Of a DNA stretch of 64,000 nt, positions 53,035-61,986 are shown one piece after another (the stretch's first letter is position 1; the number at the start of each line of letters is the position of its first letter). The DNA lies in assembly GCF_045865695.1 (NCBI RefSeq), contig NZ_BAACAP010000217.1:1-64000 (forward strand), written 5' to 3'. Below the pieces are notes generated by a model. That model did not search any database. It had not been told where the DNA came from and saw nothing but the letters and a program-made list of their open reading frames with translations. The position numbers and the translations under genes are program-made. Source of the stretch: Scytonema sp045865695. GTDB taxonomy: Bacteria; Cyanobacteriota; Cyanobacteriia; Cyanobacteriales; Nostocaceae.

Positions 53035-53328
53035 TTGCATATGCCTAACAGTCACGAAAATACAGTCCGGATCATAGCCAGAATTCCTATGAGCGTTCAA
53101 GAAACTCTAGCAAGAGCAGCAGAGTTGTCTGGTGCTACCTTAAATCAATTTATGGTTCAGGCCGCATTGAAAGAAGCAAAAAAAATCATAGAAGATGAAA
53201 AGCTGATAATTTTGTCAGTTTCAGATGTTGACAAGGTATTTAGCTTGATTGAGAATCCTCCTGCACCTAATACAAGATTAAAAGTGGCAATGCGAAAATA
53301 TAAGGAATTTTTTAGTGAGAGTCATTGA
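53035..53328 (+). CDS. TacA-like DUF1778 antitoxin
   Basis: A 97-aa protein. A ribbon-helix-helix start Thr-Val-Arg-Ile-Ile-Ala-Arg-Ile-Pro-Met, then Ala-Ala-Glu-Leu-Ser-Gly-Ala-Thr-Leu-Asn-Gln-Phe-Met. The C-terminal Pro-Pro-Ala-Pro-Asn-x-Arg-Leu block is the usual toxin-binding end. A second in-frame ATG lies at 53041. DUF1778 antitoxins neutralise GNAT toxins that acetylate charged tRNAs. Its toxin partner here is truncated. Confidence 0.85.
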   Translation: MHMPNSHENTVRIIARIPMSVQETLARAAELSGATLNQFMVQAALKEAKKIIEDEKLIILSVSDVDKVFSLIENPPAPNTRLKVAMRKYKEFFSESH

Positions 53329-53409
53329 ACTGTTAGGTAAGCATCACGATCGCGATGGCTTTGACTGTGGTAATGAAGCGTTGAACCAATTCCTCATTAT
53401 TACTACTTG
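53314..53409 (+). pseudogene. Truncated TacT-like GNAT toxin, copy B
   Basis: Overlapping the antitoxin's end, the frame reads Val-Ile-Glu-Leu-Leu-Gly-Lys-His-His-Asp-Arg-Asp-Gly-Phe-Asp-Cys-Gly-Asn-Glu-Ala-Leu-Asn-Gln-Phe-Leu. This is the expected start of TacT, but the frame stops after about 30 codons. No acetyltransferase core remains. Confidence 0.7.
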
Positions 53410-53735
53410 ACAAAAATAATTTTATCTTCTATTATCACGAATGATTCCTAATACATTACAATAAATTTACTTAATTAACTTGCTCTTGCTTATAATTTTA
53501 CCATGTTATCCAATTGTATATCGGGTTTTGAAATTCATTTCAAGTAAATTATCGAGCGAATTAGGATGCTAGCTGTGCAATTTCACCAGTCCCTTGTATT
53601 AATTAGATAAACTTCTAAAATGAAAAATTTTTTCATCAAATATTTAACAAAATTTGTCAGTCAATTTGAATTTGAACAGATAGCTGATTTAGTTGAATAT
53701 TTCATCAGCAATGATTAGAAAATATCAAATATTAT
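53410..53735 (+). other. AT-rich gap with a possible 32-codon frame
   Basis: A short frame at 53620-53718 (starts MKNFFIKYLTKFVSQF) has no clear ribosome-binding site. Otherwise the stretch probably holds the promoter of the 53736 gene. I see no other feature. Confidence 0.3.
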
Positions 53736-54716
53736 ATGTTCAAAATACTTAAATACGTTAGTATTTTTCTCATTACCGTCTGTTTGCTATTTGCTTGTCA
53801 TGCTTCAGCCCCGACCGAATTCAAACGCCCTCACTTGAAAGTGGAATTTACATCTTTTGTTGGAGAGTATCCCGGCATCATTGCTCAAAAAAAAGGGTTC
53901 TTCAAAGCCCAAGGGGTAAATGTAGAACTAATTTATAAACAATTCAATAGATTGGAACAAGCAAATTTCAGTGCGGGTAAGTATGATGGTATTACATTGT
54001 CCTTGGGAAGTGTGATAATCTTGAGTGCTGCAAATCCAGATATACAAGGCGTGCTCGTTATAGGTGAATCAACAGGAGCAGATGTGGTAGTCGCCCAATC
54101 ACAAATTAAAACCGTTGCTGGCTTGAAAGGGAAAAAGCTGGGTACAAATCTAGGCGGTTTTAGCGAAGTTTTCGCGATTGAGATGTTGAAAACTGCCAAC
54201 TTAACCAGCGATGATGTGAAATTGGTTAAATTAGAGGCTTTAGAAATTCCTCAATACCTCAAAAATAATGTTATTCAAGCCGGACACACTTGGGAACCCC
54301 ATCTTTCTGAAGCTATTAAATTAGGGGGACATATCCTATTTACCAGCAAACAAACTCCTAGCTTGATTATAGACATGATTGTCTTTCGCGGTGATATAAT
54401 CCGCGCTCGCCCTGAAGACATTCGTGCATTTGTGCGAGGATGGCTGCAAGCTGCGACTTACTGGAAAGCAAATGTTCGGGAAGGAAACGCTATCATCAGC
54501 AAAGCTTTAAAAATTCCTAGCAATACAATCTCTCTGGAGGGAGTAAACCTAACTGATTTAGCTGAAAATCAAAAATTCTTTCAATCTAGCAACCCTAACT
54601 CCATCTACAAAACTGCCAAGATATATAGAGACTTTTTTATTCGCTCTGGAAACGTGACGCGCATTCCCGAGCTAAAAAGTTTGTTCAATTCTTCCTTCTT
54701 GAACCCTCCCTCCTAG
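53736..54716 (+). CDS. NMT1/THI5-type substrate-binding lipoprotein
   Basis: A 326-aa protein. A hydrophobic start ends in Leu-Leu-Phe-Ala-Cys (lipobox, ~17-21). The core matches ABC substrate-binding proteins of the NMT1/SsuA group: Gly-Glu-Tyr-Pro-Gly-Ile-Ile-Ala-Gln-Lys-Lys-Gly-Phe-Phe, Val-Ala-Gly-Leu-Lys-Gly-Lys-Lys-Leu-Gly-Thr-Asn and Gly-His-Thr-Trp-Glu-Pro. It is outer-leaflet anchored in the periplasm. No permease or ATPase gene lies nearby. The following diguanylate cyclase starts 9 bp later, so it may deliver ligand to that sensor instead. Confidence 0.88.
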   Translation: MFKILKYVSIFLITVCLLFACHASAPTEFKRPHLKVEFTSFVGEYPGIIAQKKGFFKAQGVNVELIYKQFNRLEQANFSAGKYDGITLSLGSVIILSAANPDIQGVLVIGESTGADVVVAQSQIKTVAGLKGKKLGTNLGGFSEVFAIEMLKTANLTSDDVKLVKLEALEIPQYLKNNVIQAGHTWEPHLSEAIKLGGHILFTSKQTPSLIIDMIVFRGDIIRARPEDIRAFVRGWLQAATYWKANVREGNAIISKALKIPSNTISLEGVNLTDLAENQKFFQSSNPNSIYKTAKIYRDFFIRSGNVTRIPELKSLFNSSFLNPPS

Positions 54717-54725
54717 TTTCAAGCC

Positions 54726-56516
54726 ATGCAGCAGCTTTTTTTAGGCGGTATCCGTAGAAAGTTGATCGCCTCTTTTCTTATTGTTGCTTTGATTCCTTTG
54801 CTATTATTGGCATTTATCAACAAACAGACAACTGAAAAAGCACTAACTGAAAACGCCCAACAAGTTCTATCTGCAGCGGCTAACGAAACTGCTAACAGAA
54901 TAGATGCCTTTATTGATGAAAATCTCAATGCCGTGCGCGGAGAGGCGATTTTACCAGGTTTGGCACGCTACCTCAGCCTAAATCCAAAACAGCGAGATGA
55001 CAGCCCCGAAATGCAATTGGCGACAGAAACATTAATCCGCCTCAGTCGCAAAGATATGCTCCATATTCTCTCCTATGCTTTGCTCGACTTAAAAGGGAAA
55101 AATGTATTGGATACGCATACATCGAACATTAGCAAAGATGAATCAGTTCAAAATTATTTTAAAAAAACAGTGGAAACTGGGTTACCCTTTGTTTCTAGCA
55201 TGAAGGGAGCGCCGACAATTCCTAACCTTGTTGCCCTCTTTTTCAGCAGTCCGGTTCGCAATACTAAGGGAGATATATTGGGTGTATTGCGTGTTTCATA
55301 TAATGCTACTGTTGTCCAACAGTTAGTCAATCGACAAACTGAACGCGGTGGGGCAAAATCCTTTGCTATTCTTTTAGATGAAAATAATATTTATCTCGCA
55401 CATGGCACTGCATCAGAACTACTTTTCAAATCAGTTGTGCCTCTGCCTTCCGATGTTGTAATTCAACTTCAACAAGCAGGGCGTTTGCCTAATTCTCCTG
55501 TCCAAGAATTGGCAACTAATGACTTAAAACTTAAGCAAGCATTGGATAATAAACAGTCGTATTTAATTGCATCTTTGTCAGCAACAGGTAATCAGGTAAA
55601 TCTGATTGCGATCGCTCATTTAAAATATAAACCTTGGTCTGTGTTGTTCGCACAGCCCCTTGTTGTTGCCCTAGCACCTGTAGAAAAGCAAATTCGTGAC
55701 GCAATGTTTCTATTTGCATTTATCGCTGGAGTAGTGACAATCATCGCTTGTGCCATTGGGCAACTGCTAACAAAGCCAATAATTTACCTTACCAATATAG
55801 TTTTCCAGTTGACCGCAGGTAACTTAGATATCCGCGCCCAAATTAGCTCAAAAGACGAAATAGGTCAACTGGCAAAATCGTTTAACAACATGGCACTTCA
55901 GTTACAAACATCTTTTGAAACTTTGGAACAACGGGTACAGGAAAAAACAGCAGAGTTAGTAATTGCTAAAGAAAAAGCAGAAGATGCAAATCAGAAACTA
56001 GAACAATTGGTAAATATAGATGGTTTGACTCAGGTGGCTAACCGTCGCTGCTTCGATGAACGACTGCAAGCAGAATGGAAACGTCTTGCACGAGAACAAC
56101 AACCCCTGTCACTGATTTTATTCGATGTTGATAAATTCAAATCTTACAACGACTACTATGGTCATCTTGCAGGCGATGAGTGTCTAATCGGGATAGGGCA
56201 AACACTGCAACAGATGGTTCATCGTCCTGCCGATCTAGTAGCACGTTACGGAGGAGAAGAATTTGTGGTACTCCTCTCCAATACTGACTTAGTAGGAGCG
56301 ATCGAAGTAGCACAAAGTATTCAACAAGCAATTCACGCTCGGGCCATTCCCCATGCAAAGTCTGATATCAAGGAGATCGTCACAATTAGTTTGGGTATTA
56401 CTTCTGTCATACCCACTGGCGATATCAAGCCAGATACACTCATCGCTTCAGCCGATAAAGCACTGTACAATGCCAAACAAAAGGGGCGCGATCGCTATTG
56501 TACTCATTTAGATTAA
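54726..56516 (+). CDS. Membrane diguanylate cyclase (Cache-HAMP-GGDEF)
   Basis: A 596-aa protein. Transmembrane helix ~12-30, periplasmic Cache-like sensor ~35-310, second helix ~320-345, HAMP ~345-395, coiled coil, GGDEF domain ~430-592. The active loop is Tyr-Gly-Gly-Glu-Glu-Phe. Arg-Pro-Ala-Asp five residues before it is an intact I-site for product inhibition. Asn-Ile-Asp-Gly-Leu-Thr-Gln-Val-Ala-Asn-Arg-Arg is the typical domain start. It makes cyclic di-GMP, probably in response to a ligand bound outside or through the lipoprotein at 53736, with which it forms an operon. Confidence 0.93.
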   Translation: MQQLFLGGIRRKLIASFLIVALIPLLLLAFINKQTTEKALTENAQQVLSAAANETANRIDAFIDENLNAVRGEAILPGLARYLSLNPKQRDDSPEMQLATETLIRLSRKDMLHILSYALLDLKGKNVLDTHTSNISKDESVQNYFKKTVETGLPFVSSMKGAPTIPNLVALFFSSPVRNTKGDILGVLRVSYNATVVQQLVNRQTERGGAKSFAILLDENNIYLAHGTASELLFKSVVPLPSDVVIQLQQAGRLPNSPVQELATNDLKLKQALDNKQSYLIASLSATGNQVNLIAIAHLKYKPWSVLFAQPLVVALAPVEKQIRDAMFLFAFIAGVVTIIACAIGQLLTKPIIYLTNIVFQLTAGNLDIRAQISSKDEIGQLAKSFNNMALQLQTSFETLEQRVQEKTAELVIAKEKAEDANQKLEQLVNIDGLTQVANRRCFDERLQAEWKRLAREQQPLSLILFDVDKFKSYNDYYGHLAGDECLIGIGQTLQQMVHRPADLVARYGGEEFVVLLSNTDLVGAIEVAQSIQQAIHARAIPHAKSDIKEIVTISLGITSVIPTGDIKPDTLIASADKALYNAKQKGRDRYCTHLD

Positions 56517-56552
56517 TTATTGGTTTGAGTTTAGTTATTTGTTGCTTGCCAA

Positions 56553-56948
56553 CTATAGACCTTTGCTATGCAGCCAATTGATAAACACCTCAGCAATAGC
56601 TAAGTTACCGTGTTCAAGCATTTGCATATGACCGTGACCTGGGAGTCCAACGTCCGGAAGCCAAATAAAATCACCACCGAAGTATTTTGCAGTTAGAGCA
56701 TCTACCTCACGAGGATGGCGCGGGTCTTGGTCGCCTGTAATCACACATATAGGTATATCAAATAGGATCTTCGGGTCGCAAATATAAAGCCCTCCTCCTT
56801 CAACATTTCTGCGCTGGTTGCTAATTCGCGCACTCTCAGCGACCAAACTGCAAAAGTAATTCTCAAATGCAAGGAAAGGAAAAGTATCTGAGTTGGTGAA
56901 GTACTTTTTAGTATCTTCACACGACTGGATACGTGGACGGTCTTTCAT
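56553..56948 (-). pseudogene. C-terminal fragment of an alpha/beta hydrolase
   Basis: A 131-aa frame. The Val-Ile-Thr-Gly-Asp-Gln-Asp-Pro-Arg-His-Pro (acid region) and Gly-His-Gly-His-Met-Gln-Met-Leu-Glu (catalytic His region) blocks are those of hydrolase C-termini. The N-terminal half with the nucleophile is missing. Either a truncated gene or a degraded copy. Confidence 0.6.
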
Positions 56949-56994
56949 CTAAATTCAATTTTATATCCACCGATTAACTCCTGAGTAATTTGTT

Positions 56995-57140
56995 TTACAC
57001 GTTCTCTGAATTGTTCATAGTTAACCAGTCTGTAAAACCTGTATCTAACATGGCATTAACTTCAATAGGCTCACCTCAGTGTCAATTAAATCAATAACAA
57101 AAAACAGTTTGACCTCATCATCAAACTCGCCTTGAATCAT
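56995..57140 (-). pseudogene. Frameshifted retropepsin-like protease fragment
   Basis: A start at 57140 overlaps the stop of the 57137 gene as ATGA. The first 21 codons read Met-Ile-Gln-Gly-Glu-Phe-Asp-Asp-Glu and Ile-Asp-Leu-Ile-Asp-Thr. After a shift the next frame gives Ala-Met-Leu-Asp-Thr-Gly-Phe-Thr-Asp-Trp-Leu, the Asp-Thr-Gly of aspartyl proteases. The rest is missing. Confidence 0.55.
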
Positions 57141-57454
57141 ATTATGCCGCAGACTCCAGTCTCATTCAGCCGAAAGATAAAAGACCGTTTGTGTGGATAT
57201 TTCTGACAACTTTGTAACAACAGATTGTCCCTATTGGGGGCAATGATATAATCCCCAGTATCTGGTTCAATAGAAAGAAACCAGTTGTAATGCTGTGACA
57301 TCAACTCAGGACGTAATTTCTCAAAAATCACATAACAACGCTGATAAAACGCTTCAGATTCAGCTGGCAATTTTAATTTTTCCCCCAGAGATAATTTGTG
57401 TCCTGGAAGGGTTCTTCTCTGCTGGAATTTTTTCTTAGAAGATATTTCTGTCAT
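57137..57454 (-). CDS. Hypothetical protein, coupled to the protease remnant
   Basis: A 105-aa protein: a basic N-terminus, a helical Glu/Tyr-rich middle, then Ile-Glu-Pro-Asp-Thr-Gly-Asp-Tyr-Ile-Ile-Ala-Pro and Phe-Ile-Phe-Arg-Leu-Asn-Glu-Thr-Gly. Similar genes are often followed by a small aspartyl-protease-like gene in cyanobacteria (recollection). No known function. Its partner here is broken. Confidence 0.6.
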   Translation of the reverse strand: MTEISSKKKFQQRRTLPGHKLSLGEKLKLPAESEAFYQRCYVIFEKLRPELMSQHYNWFLSIEPDTGDYIIAPNRDNLLLQSCQKYPHKRSFIFRLNETGVCGII

Positions 57455-57559
57455 TTGGTTTCTCTATATTTTTACGTTCTGAAATCAATTTTATCAAAAA
57501 AAGTTTTACGGTGCTTGTAACAAACATTTGTCTTTCTTTAAGTTGAGCATGTAGCTCAT

Positions 57560-58564
57560 TTAGAATTCTTGCAACTTTTGCACTTCCATTTCAGGTAATC
57601 CAGTAAGTTGGCTAACTTGTGTGATTGACATTCCTATCTCAAGTAAATTTCGCACTACCTGTAGCAATTGCTCTGCTGCTTGTTCTGCCCTGATGCGTTC
57701 TTGCTCTGCCCTAGTGCGTTCTTGCTCTGCTTGCTCCAAAGCTTGTTCTTTCTCCGCCCGTTCTTGTTCTGCTTGCTCCAAAGCTTGTTCTTTCTCCGCC
57801 CGTTCTTGTTCTGTATCCGTTGGTATCCAGTTGCCATCAGCATCATACCAGCGCAACCACAGGAGAGTAATTCCCCTAAACTCACCATGCCACAAACCTA
57901 GCCCAATTTCTAGTTCGGCAATCCAAATCCGGGGATTCTCATGGTCGAGTGGCTGTTCTTGATATTGCCCACCCATCAATCTAAAGAATCGTACCCGATT
58001 TGTATAGCGACTGAATACAATGTAGTAAGGTACGCCTAGAAGTTTCTCGTAAACTTCCCACTTAGAGGGTGGTGTAGTTTTCTTCACCAGCCCATTTTGA
58101 CTTTCCGAGAAATGTAACTCTCCACTAACTTCAGGTTGAACTGACGATAACATATCCATTTCTGATTCAGCGTAGATACCTAGATCTTCTTTTTCAGTAC
58201 CGGGAGAGAGAAGTTCAACAACAACAAAAGGACTTTTTTGTTCTTGCCAAACCACGTAGCTTCTTCTCAAATCTTCCTCAGGGTGTAGGCGAGATACACC
58301 CAGAACCAAAAACCAGTCGGGGCGTTTGTGCCACTCGGTCTGCTCCACATCATAGTAAAGATTGAGATTTTTACCTGTAAAGAATCGGTCTGTTGTGTAG
58401 TTCTTGAGGTGTAAGGTACGTCTTAATAATTGGGGTTGGAGGTCATGAAATTCGTCGGGCAAACCCGGTTCCTCTGGATCTTCACTTTTGAGATCGCACA
58501 TTGTTGGCAGAGTTTGCCAAGCAGGTAAGGGCGGATCTGTTTGCGAAGCGGGGAAGAGATTCAT
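57560..58564 (-). CDS. Uma2 family (DUF820) PD-(D/E)XK-like protein
   Basis: A 334-aa protein. The restriction-like core is visible: Pro-Asp-Trp-Phe-Leu-Val-Leu-Gly-Val, and Phe-Val-Val-Val-Glu-Leu-Leu-Ser-Pro-Gly-Thr-Glu, with Trp-Glu-Val-Tyr-Glu-Lys and Tyr-Tyr-Ile-Val-Phe. The C-terminal ~80 residues are a coiled coil of Glu-Gln-Glu-Arg-Ala-Glu-Lys repeats (42-bp DNA units), ending in an HTH-like Met-Ser-Ile-Thr-Gln-Val-Ser-Gln-Leu-Thr-Gly-Leu. Very common in cyanobacteria; role not known. Confidence 0.88.
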   Translation of the reverse strand: MNLFPASQTDPPLPAWQTLPTMCDLKSEDPEEPGLPDEFHDLQPQLLRRTLHLKNYTTDRFFTGKNLNLYYDVEQTEWHKRPDWFLVLGVSRLHPEEDLRRSYVVWQEQKSPFVVVELLSPGTEKEDLGIYAESEMDMLSSVQPEVSGELHFSESQNGLVKKTTPPSKWEVYEKLLGVPYYIVFSRYTNRVRFFRLMGGQYQEQPLDHENPRIWIAELEIGLGLWHGEFRGITLLWLRWYDADGNWIPTDTEQERAEKEQALEQAEQERAEKEQALEQAEQERTRAEQERIRAEQAAEQLLQVVRNLLEIGMSITQVSQLTGLPEMEVQKLQEF

Positions 58565-58775
58565 AACCTCGGTACGCGAATAGGCACTTGCTCTGCTTAT
58601 ATATTAACGAGTTGGACACCATAGCAAATTTTAGGTACAGGATTTAACTGTGCTGTTTGCACGCTAGATACGTGAGTGTCGGGAAACAGCCCAACGCACT
58701 GCCTTGCTTTTGGGTTTTAGCGTGAGACAAAAGATTCCCAATCATTCGACTATATAATTTTTTTGGGAGGGTAGT

Positions 58776-59393
58776 ATGGCTTTCAGTAATTATAAAACAA
58801 TAAGTGAAGTTCTCATAGAATTTCGCATTACCTATGCAGAATCTAATTTTCTTGGAGAAATCAAGTTTAATATCTCTGATTATTTTCGAGAAGATTTACA
58901 AATAATGATGAGGGACGGTGTTGTTGATAATTCAGAATTTGCTATTTGTGAAAATCTAGTTTATCCAGTCCTTAAAGAAGTTTGGAAATGCTATCGCAGT
59001 CAGTTCATTCTTTGGAGTCACCATTCTTTAAATTATGACGAGAAACTTTCAGGTTTTCCAGAGTATATTTTAGCAAGAAAATCTCCTTTAGGAAAAGTAG
59101 TATTTGATAAGCCGTATTTCATTTTAGTAGAGGCAAAACAGGATAACTTTGAAGCCGCTTGGGCGCAATGTCTAGCAGAAATGATTGCAGCCCAAAGACT
59201 TAATGGGGAAATGCAAATAGTTATCTATGGTATTGCTTCTAATGGCGATCGCTGGCAATTTGGTAAGCTAGAAGCAGATACTTTTACTAGAAATATTACC
59301 TTTTACACAATTCAAGAGCTTGAGAAATTGTTTGCTGTTGTTAATTACATATTTCAACAGTGTGAAATGCAGCTAAGCAATCTCGTTTCCTAG
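58776..59393 (+). CDS. Hypothetical protein with a possible PD-(D/E)XK core
   Basis: A 205-aa protein. Gly-Phe-Pro-Glu-Tyr-Ile-Leu, then Pro-Tyr-Phe-Ile-Leu-Val-Glu-Ala-Lys-Gln-Asp-Asn (Glu-x-Lys) and a helix with Cys-Leu-Ala-Glu-Met-Ile-Ala-Ala-Gln look like a nuclease-type fold. A good GGGAGG site precedes it. Its end overlaps the end of the convergent CARF gene by 4 bp. Confidence 0.6.
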   Translation: MAFSNYKTISEVLIEFRITYAESNFLGEIKFNISDYFREDLQIMMRDGVVDNSEFAICENLVYPVLKEVWKCYRSQFILWSHHSLNYDEKLSGFPEYILARKSPLGKVVFDKPYFILVEAKQDNFEAAWAQCLAEMIAAQRLNGEMQIVIYGIASNGDRWQFGKLEADTFTRNITFYTIQELEKLFAVVNYIFQQCEMQLSNLVS

Positions 59394-59890
59394 CAACGAA
59401 AACTGGTGTCTATTCTTTGCGTAACTTCTCCCCGTTCTACCTTCACTAAGTTATCTCTTGCAGCAATGGTAAGATAGAGTGAAATTTCACAATCAATAGC
59501 TGCCATTACCATCGCCGCCGATAACGTTTTAGTTCCACCCGTGTAATCAGCCATAATCTCATGACTGCTTTCTTGCTGCAAATTGCGGATGCGATCGCGA
59601 ATTTTGGAATAGCATTCACCTAAATCGTCCGGGTTCTGTACGAGAATCAAATCCCGTTGTGGTTGAAAGCGATCGCCTAACCCCACCTGTGTGGGAATAT
59701 TGGGTAATCTTTCGATAACTTCTGCACCCCGACGCACCTCGCAGGGAGTTCCCTCACCTATAACTTGCGACTTGCTACCCTTTTCGCCATCAGAAGCGAT
59801 GAATACAACTCTGTCGGGTTGTAAGCTGAGGATAGCGGTGATGATAGGTTGGAAAGAACCACCGATAGTGACTAAAAGGATTTTGAGCAT
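59390..59890 (-). CDS. Shortened CARF protein (TIGR02710-like)
   Basis: A 166-aa protein. Val-Thr-Ile-Gly-Gly-Ser-Phe-Gln-Pro-Ile-Ile and Met-Ala-Asp-Tyr-Thr-Gly-Gly-Thr-Lys-Thr-Leu-Ser match the cyanobacterial TIGR02710 CRISPR-associated CARF family, usually much longer (~400 residues). Only the CARF part is present; the C-terminal effector is missing. It may be a truncated gene, or a stand-alone ligand-binding or ring-nuclease-like protein. It follows the CARF-HEPN gene by 45 bp. Confidence 0.75.
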   Translation of the reverse strand: MLKILLVTIGGSFQPIITAILSLQPDRVVFIASDGEKGSKSQVIGEGTPCEVRRGAEVIERLPNIPTQVGLGDRFQPQRDLILVQNPDDLGECYSKIRDRIRNLQQESSHEIMADYTGGTKTLSAAMVMAAIDCEISLYLTIAARDNLVKVERGEVTQRIDTSFRC

Positions 59891-59935
59891 ATCTTAAAAA
59901 AATTGTAATTTAAATTTTTACTCCAAGTAAGAAAA

Positions 59936-61192
59936 TTAAAGACTTTCATCCTGTAAATTCCACAATTTAGCGACGTTTTGTAGTTCATTAATAATTACTT
60001 GAAGTTGGTGGAGAATGTCTTTTGCACTTCTAGGATTTTTACGATAGCCTGCATGTAGAACGTCATTACGCAAATTAGCTAAATTCAAGTCTCCGCACCA
60101 TAGTCTGTTCAAAGGCTTTTTCTTGGGCTTGGGAATCTTTGACCATTCATCCAAGTATTTTGATTCTTTATCTTTATTTTTGCCTCCAGTCAATAAAAGT
60201 TCCATTTCTTCTCGATTATCTTTATCTAAAGGATCTAATCGAAAGTGATAACATAATAACGAAGGTAGCCACTCTCGTGCTATTGATAAAGCTTGTACTG
60301 TTTGTCCTTTATTTGCATACCACTCTACCATTTTTAATTGTCTTAATAGAGATGCTTGCGGAACATCTTGATAATCTGTTGGATTAATTAACCCAAAAGT
60401 ACCATAATCTTTTTCTACACGTCTCAGTAATGTAGCAAAAGGTGGTACAGTTTGGGAAACTTTTGATGCAGCAGCAGCGATATGTTCTGGTAGTATGGCA
60501 GCCTGTTGCATAACATTCATTGGACGTAACAGTTGTAAACCTTGGGCAATACCGTCGATATTTTCTGCTAATTCTTGCGCTGTTATATCATAACTTTGTA
60601 GTAGTCTAGCTAGTTCCTGTCCATTCCCTGTTTTTATAAATTGGTCAGTAGCAGTTGTCCAATCTAACAGACTAACGATAGGTAAAAGGTCAAATATCGG
60701 TGTTTTATATTTATTAGTTGTGGCATCAAAAGTTTTTGCATCAAACGCACCGTAAATTAAACCTTTAATTTTCACTTTACGAACTACACGTAAATAACTA
60801 ATAGCTATTAATGCCAAAACAGGTAAAGAACGAAAACCATTGGTAATATCAAATAGTACTTCATCTCCTTCTTGCAAACAATCTGTTAACATTCCAAATA
60901 ATTGCCATATATCATCCGTAGAATGACCTTCAGGTACATTTTTGACAGGTTGCAAATTTACTTTATCTGCTAGTTTCTTTTTTAAAGTTTCCCAAGTAGA
61001 TTCAGGTTGATTATCCGGAATTCCAGTTTCTGCTGTTTTTGTTAACAAAATATAAAGAATTTCTGGTTGATAAAATTCAACTAATGCTTCCTGAATAAAT
61101 TTTGTTGTACACTCTCTTATTTGTGAGATATCAAGATAAGTGGTTTCTTGATATCCCCTCTGGTTAAAGCCAAGAAATGAAATTGCCTTCAT
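59936..61192 (-). CDS. csx1: CARF-HEPN ribonuclease (Csx1/Csx2 type, DxTHG family)
   Basis: A 418-aa protein. CARF: Phe-Asp-Ile-Thr-Asn-Gly-Phe-Arg-Ser-Leu-Pro (~114-124) is the DxTHG-type motif that binds cyclic oligoadenylate. The C-terminal HEPN motif Arg375-Asn-Asp-Val-Leu-His380 (Arg-x4-His) is present, so RNase activity is likely. In type III systems such proteins are triggered by Cas10-made cyclic oligoadenylates. It lies 17 bp after cas6 in the same operon. Confidence 0.88.
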   Translation of the reverse strand: MKAISFLGFNQRGYQETTYLDISQIRECTTKFIQEALVEFYQPEILYILLTKTAETGIPDNQPESTWETLKKKLADKVNLQPVKNVPEGHSTDDIWQLFGMLTDCLQEGDEVLFDITNGFRSLPVLALIAISYLRVVRKVKIKGLIYGAFDAKTFDATTNKYKTPIFDLLPIVSLLDWTTATDQFIKTGNGQELARLLQSYDITAQELAENIDGIAQGLQLLRPMNVMQQAAILPEHIAAAASKVSQTVPPFATLLRRVEKDYGTFGLINPTDYQDVPQASLLRQLKMVEWYANKGQTVQALSIAREWLPSLLCYHFRLDPLDKDNREEMELLLTGGKNKDKESKYLDEWSKIPKPKKKPLNRLWCGDLNLANLRNDVLHAGYRKNPRSAKDILHQLQVIINELQNVAKLWNLQDESL

Positions 61193-61209
61193 AGTGAATT
61201 GGTTGAGTT

Positions 61210-61971
61210 CTATAAGTTTACTAATGTCTGTCCCATGCCTAAACGTGTCTTGATTCCTGTACCAGTAAATTGAGCATACTGAACTAACAAATTCGCTACA
61301 TTTGCTAGTAAAGAATCTGCACGATTAAAAATTTGCAGCGTTACATCACCCACAAATCCATTTACATATCCCCTTTGTAATTGCCAACTACGTGTTTGAA
61401 TTTTGTGATGTTTGAGAAGAACTGCATTACTTAAATAAGTAATTAATTCATCCTCACCTAAATAAACAGGTGCAAAATTATTCCAGCGTTCCAACCAACT
61501 GCGGAACATCAGTGTTGGTATGGGTAGAGGTAAAGTGATACCACCTTGAGCAAAAGCGGTGGGTGTAGTAAACTGCAAGTCAAACCGTCGAATTGCCGCT
61601 GGTTCGTTAGCTACTAAGTTGGTATAGAGTTCTTCGTAACTATTAATATTATCTTCGCGGTTAATAACATTAAACTTCGCGCCTAGAAATTCTAGTGAAT
61701 CTCCTAGCTTTAGTGAGGATATAGCTTTGGCAACCTTTTCTTGTAAACCACAAAGCGAGAATTGATAAAATTCTTCCGTTTGGAATGTAAAGAAATCTTG
61801 TGAAGTAGTGTATGAACCGCAAATTGTAGAAAAAGATATAGAGGGAATTTTCTCTTCTCCTACTTCTAAGTCTAATTTATTATGTAATAGTTTTACCAGT
61901 TCTAGATGATAGGAACGAGGTAGCACTGTGGGATTGGATACTGTTAATGTCCAAGTTGAGCGAATGAGCAT
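61210..61971 (-). CDS. cas6: Cas6 CRISPR endoribonuclease
   Basis: A 253-aa protein. Two ferredoxin-like halves, with the C-terminal glycine-rich loop Gly-Thr-Gly-Ile-Lys-Thr-Arg-Leu-Gly-Met-Gly. It cuts pre-crRNA within the repeat. Cut before ACGGAAAC, the repeats of arrays 2 and 3 would give the type III handle. It starts 15 bp after csm5. Confidence 0.9.
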   Translation of the reverse strand: MLIRSTWTLTVSNPTVLPRSYHLELVKLLHNKLDLEVGEEKIPSISFSTICGSYTTSQDFFTFQTEEFYQFSLCGLQEKVAKAISSLKLGDSLEFLGAKFNVINREDNINSYEELYTNLVANEPAAIRRFDLQFTTPTAFAQGGITLPLPIPTLMFRSWLERWNNFAPVYLGEDELITYLSNAVLLKHHKIQTRSWQLQRGYVNGFVGDVTLQIFNRADSLLANVANLLVQYAQFTGTGIKTRLGMGQTLVNL

Positions 61972-61986
61972 ACTAAATTGTAAAAA

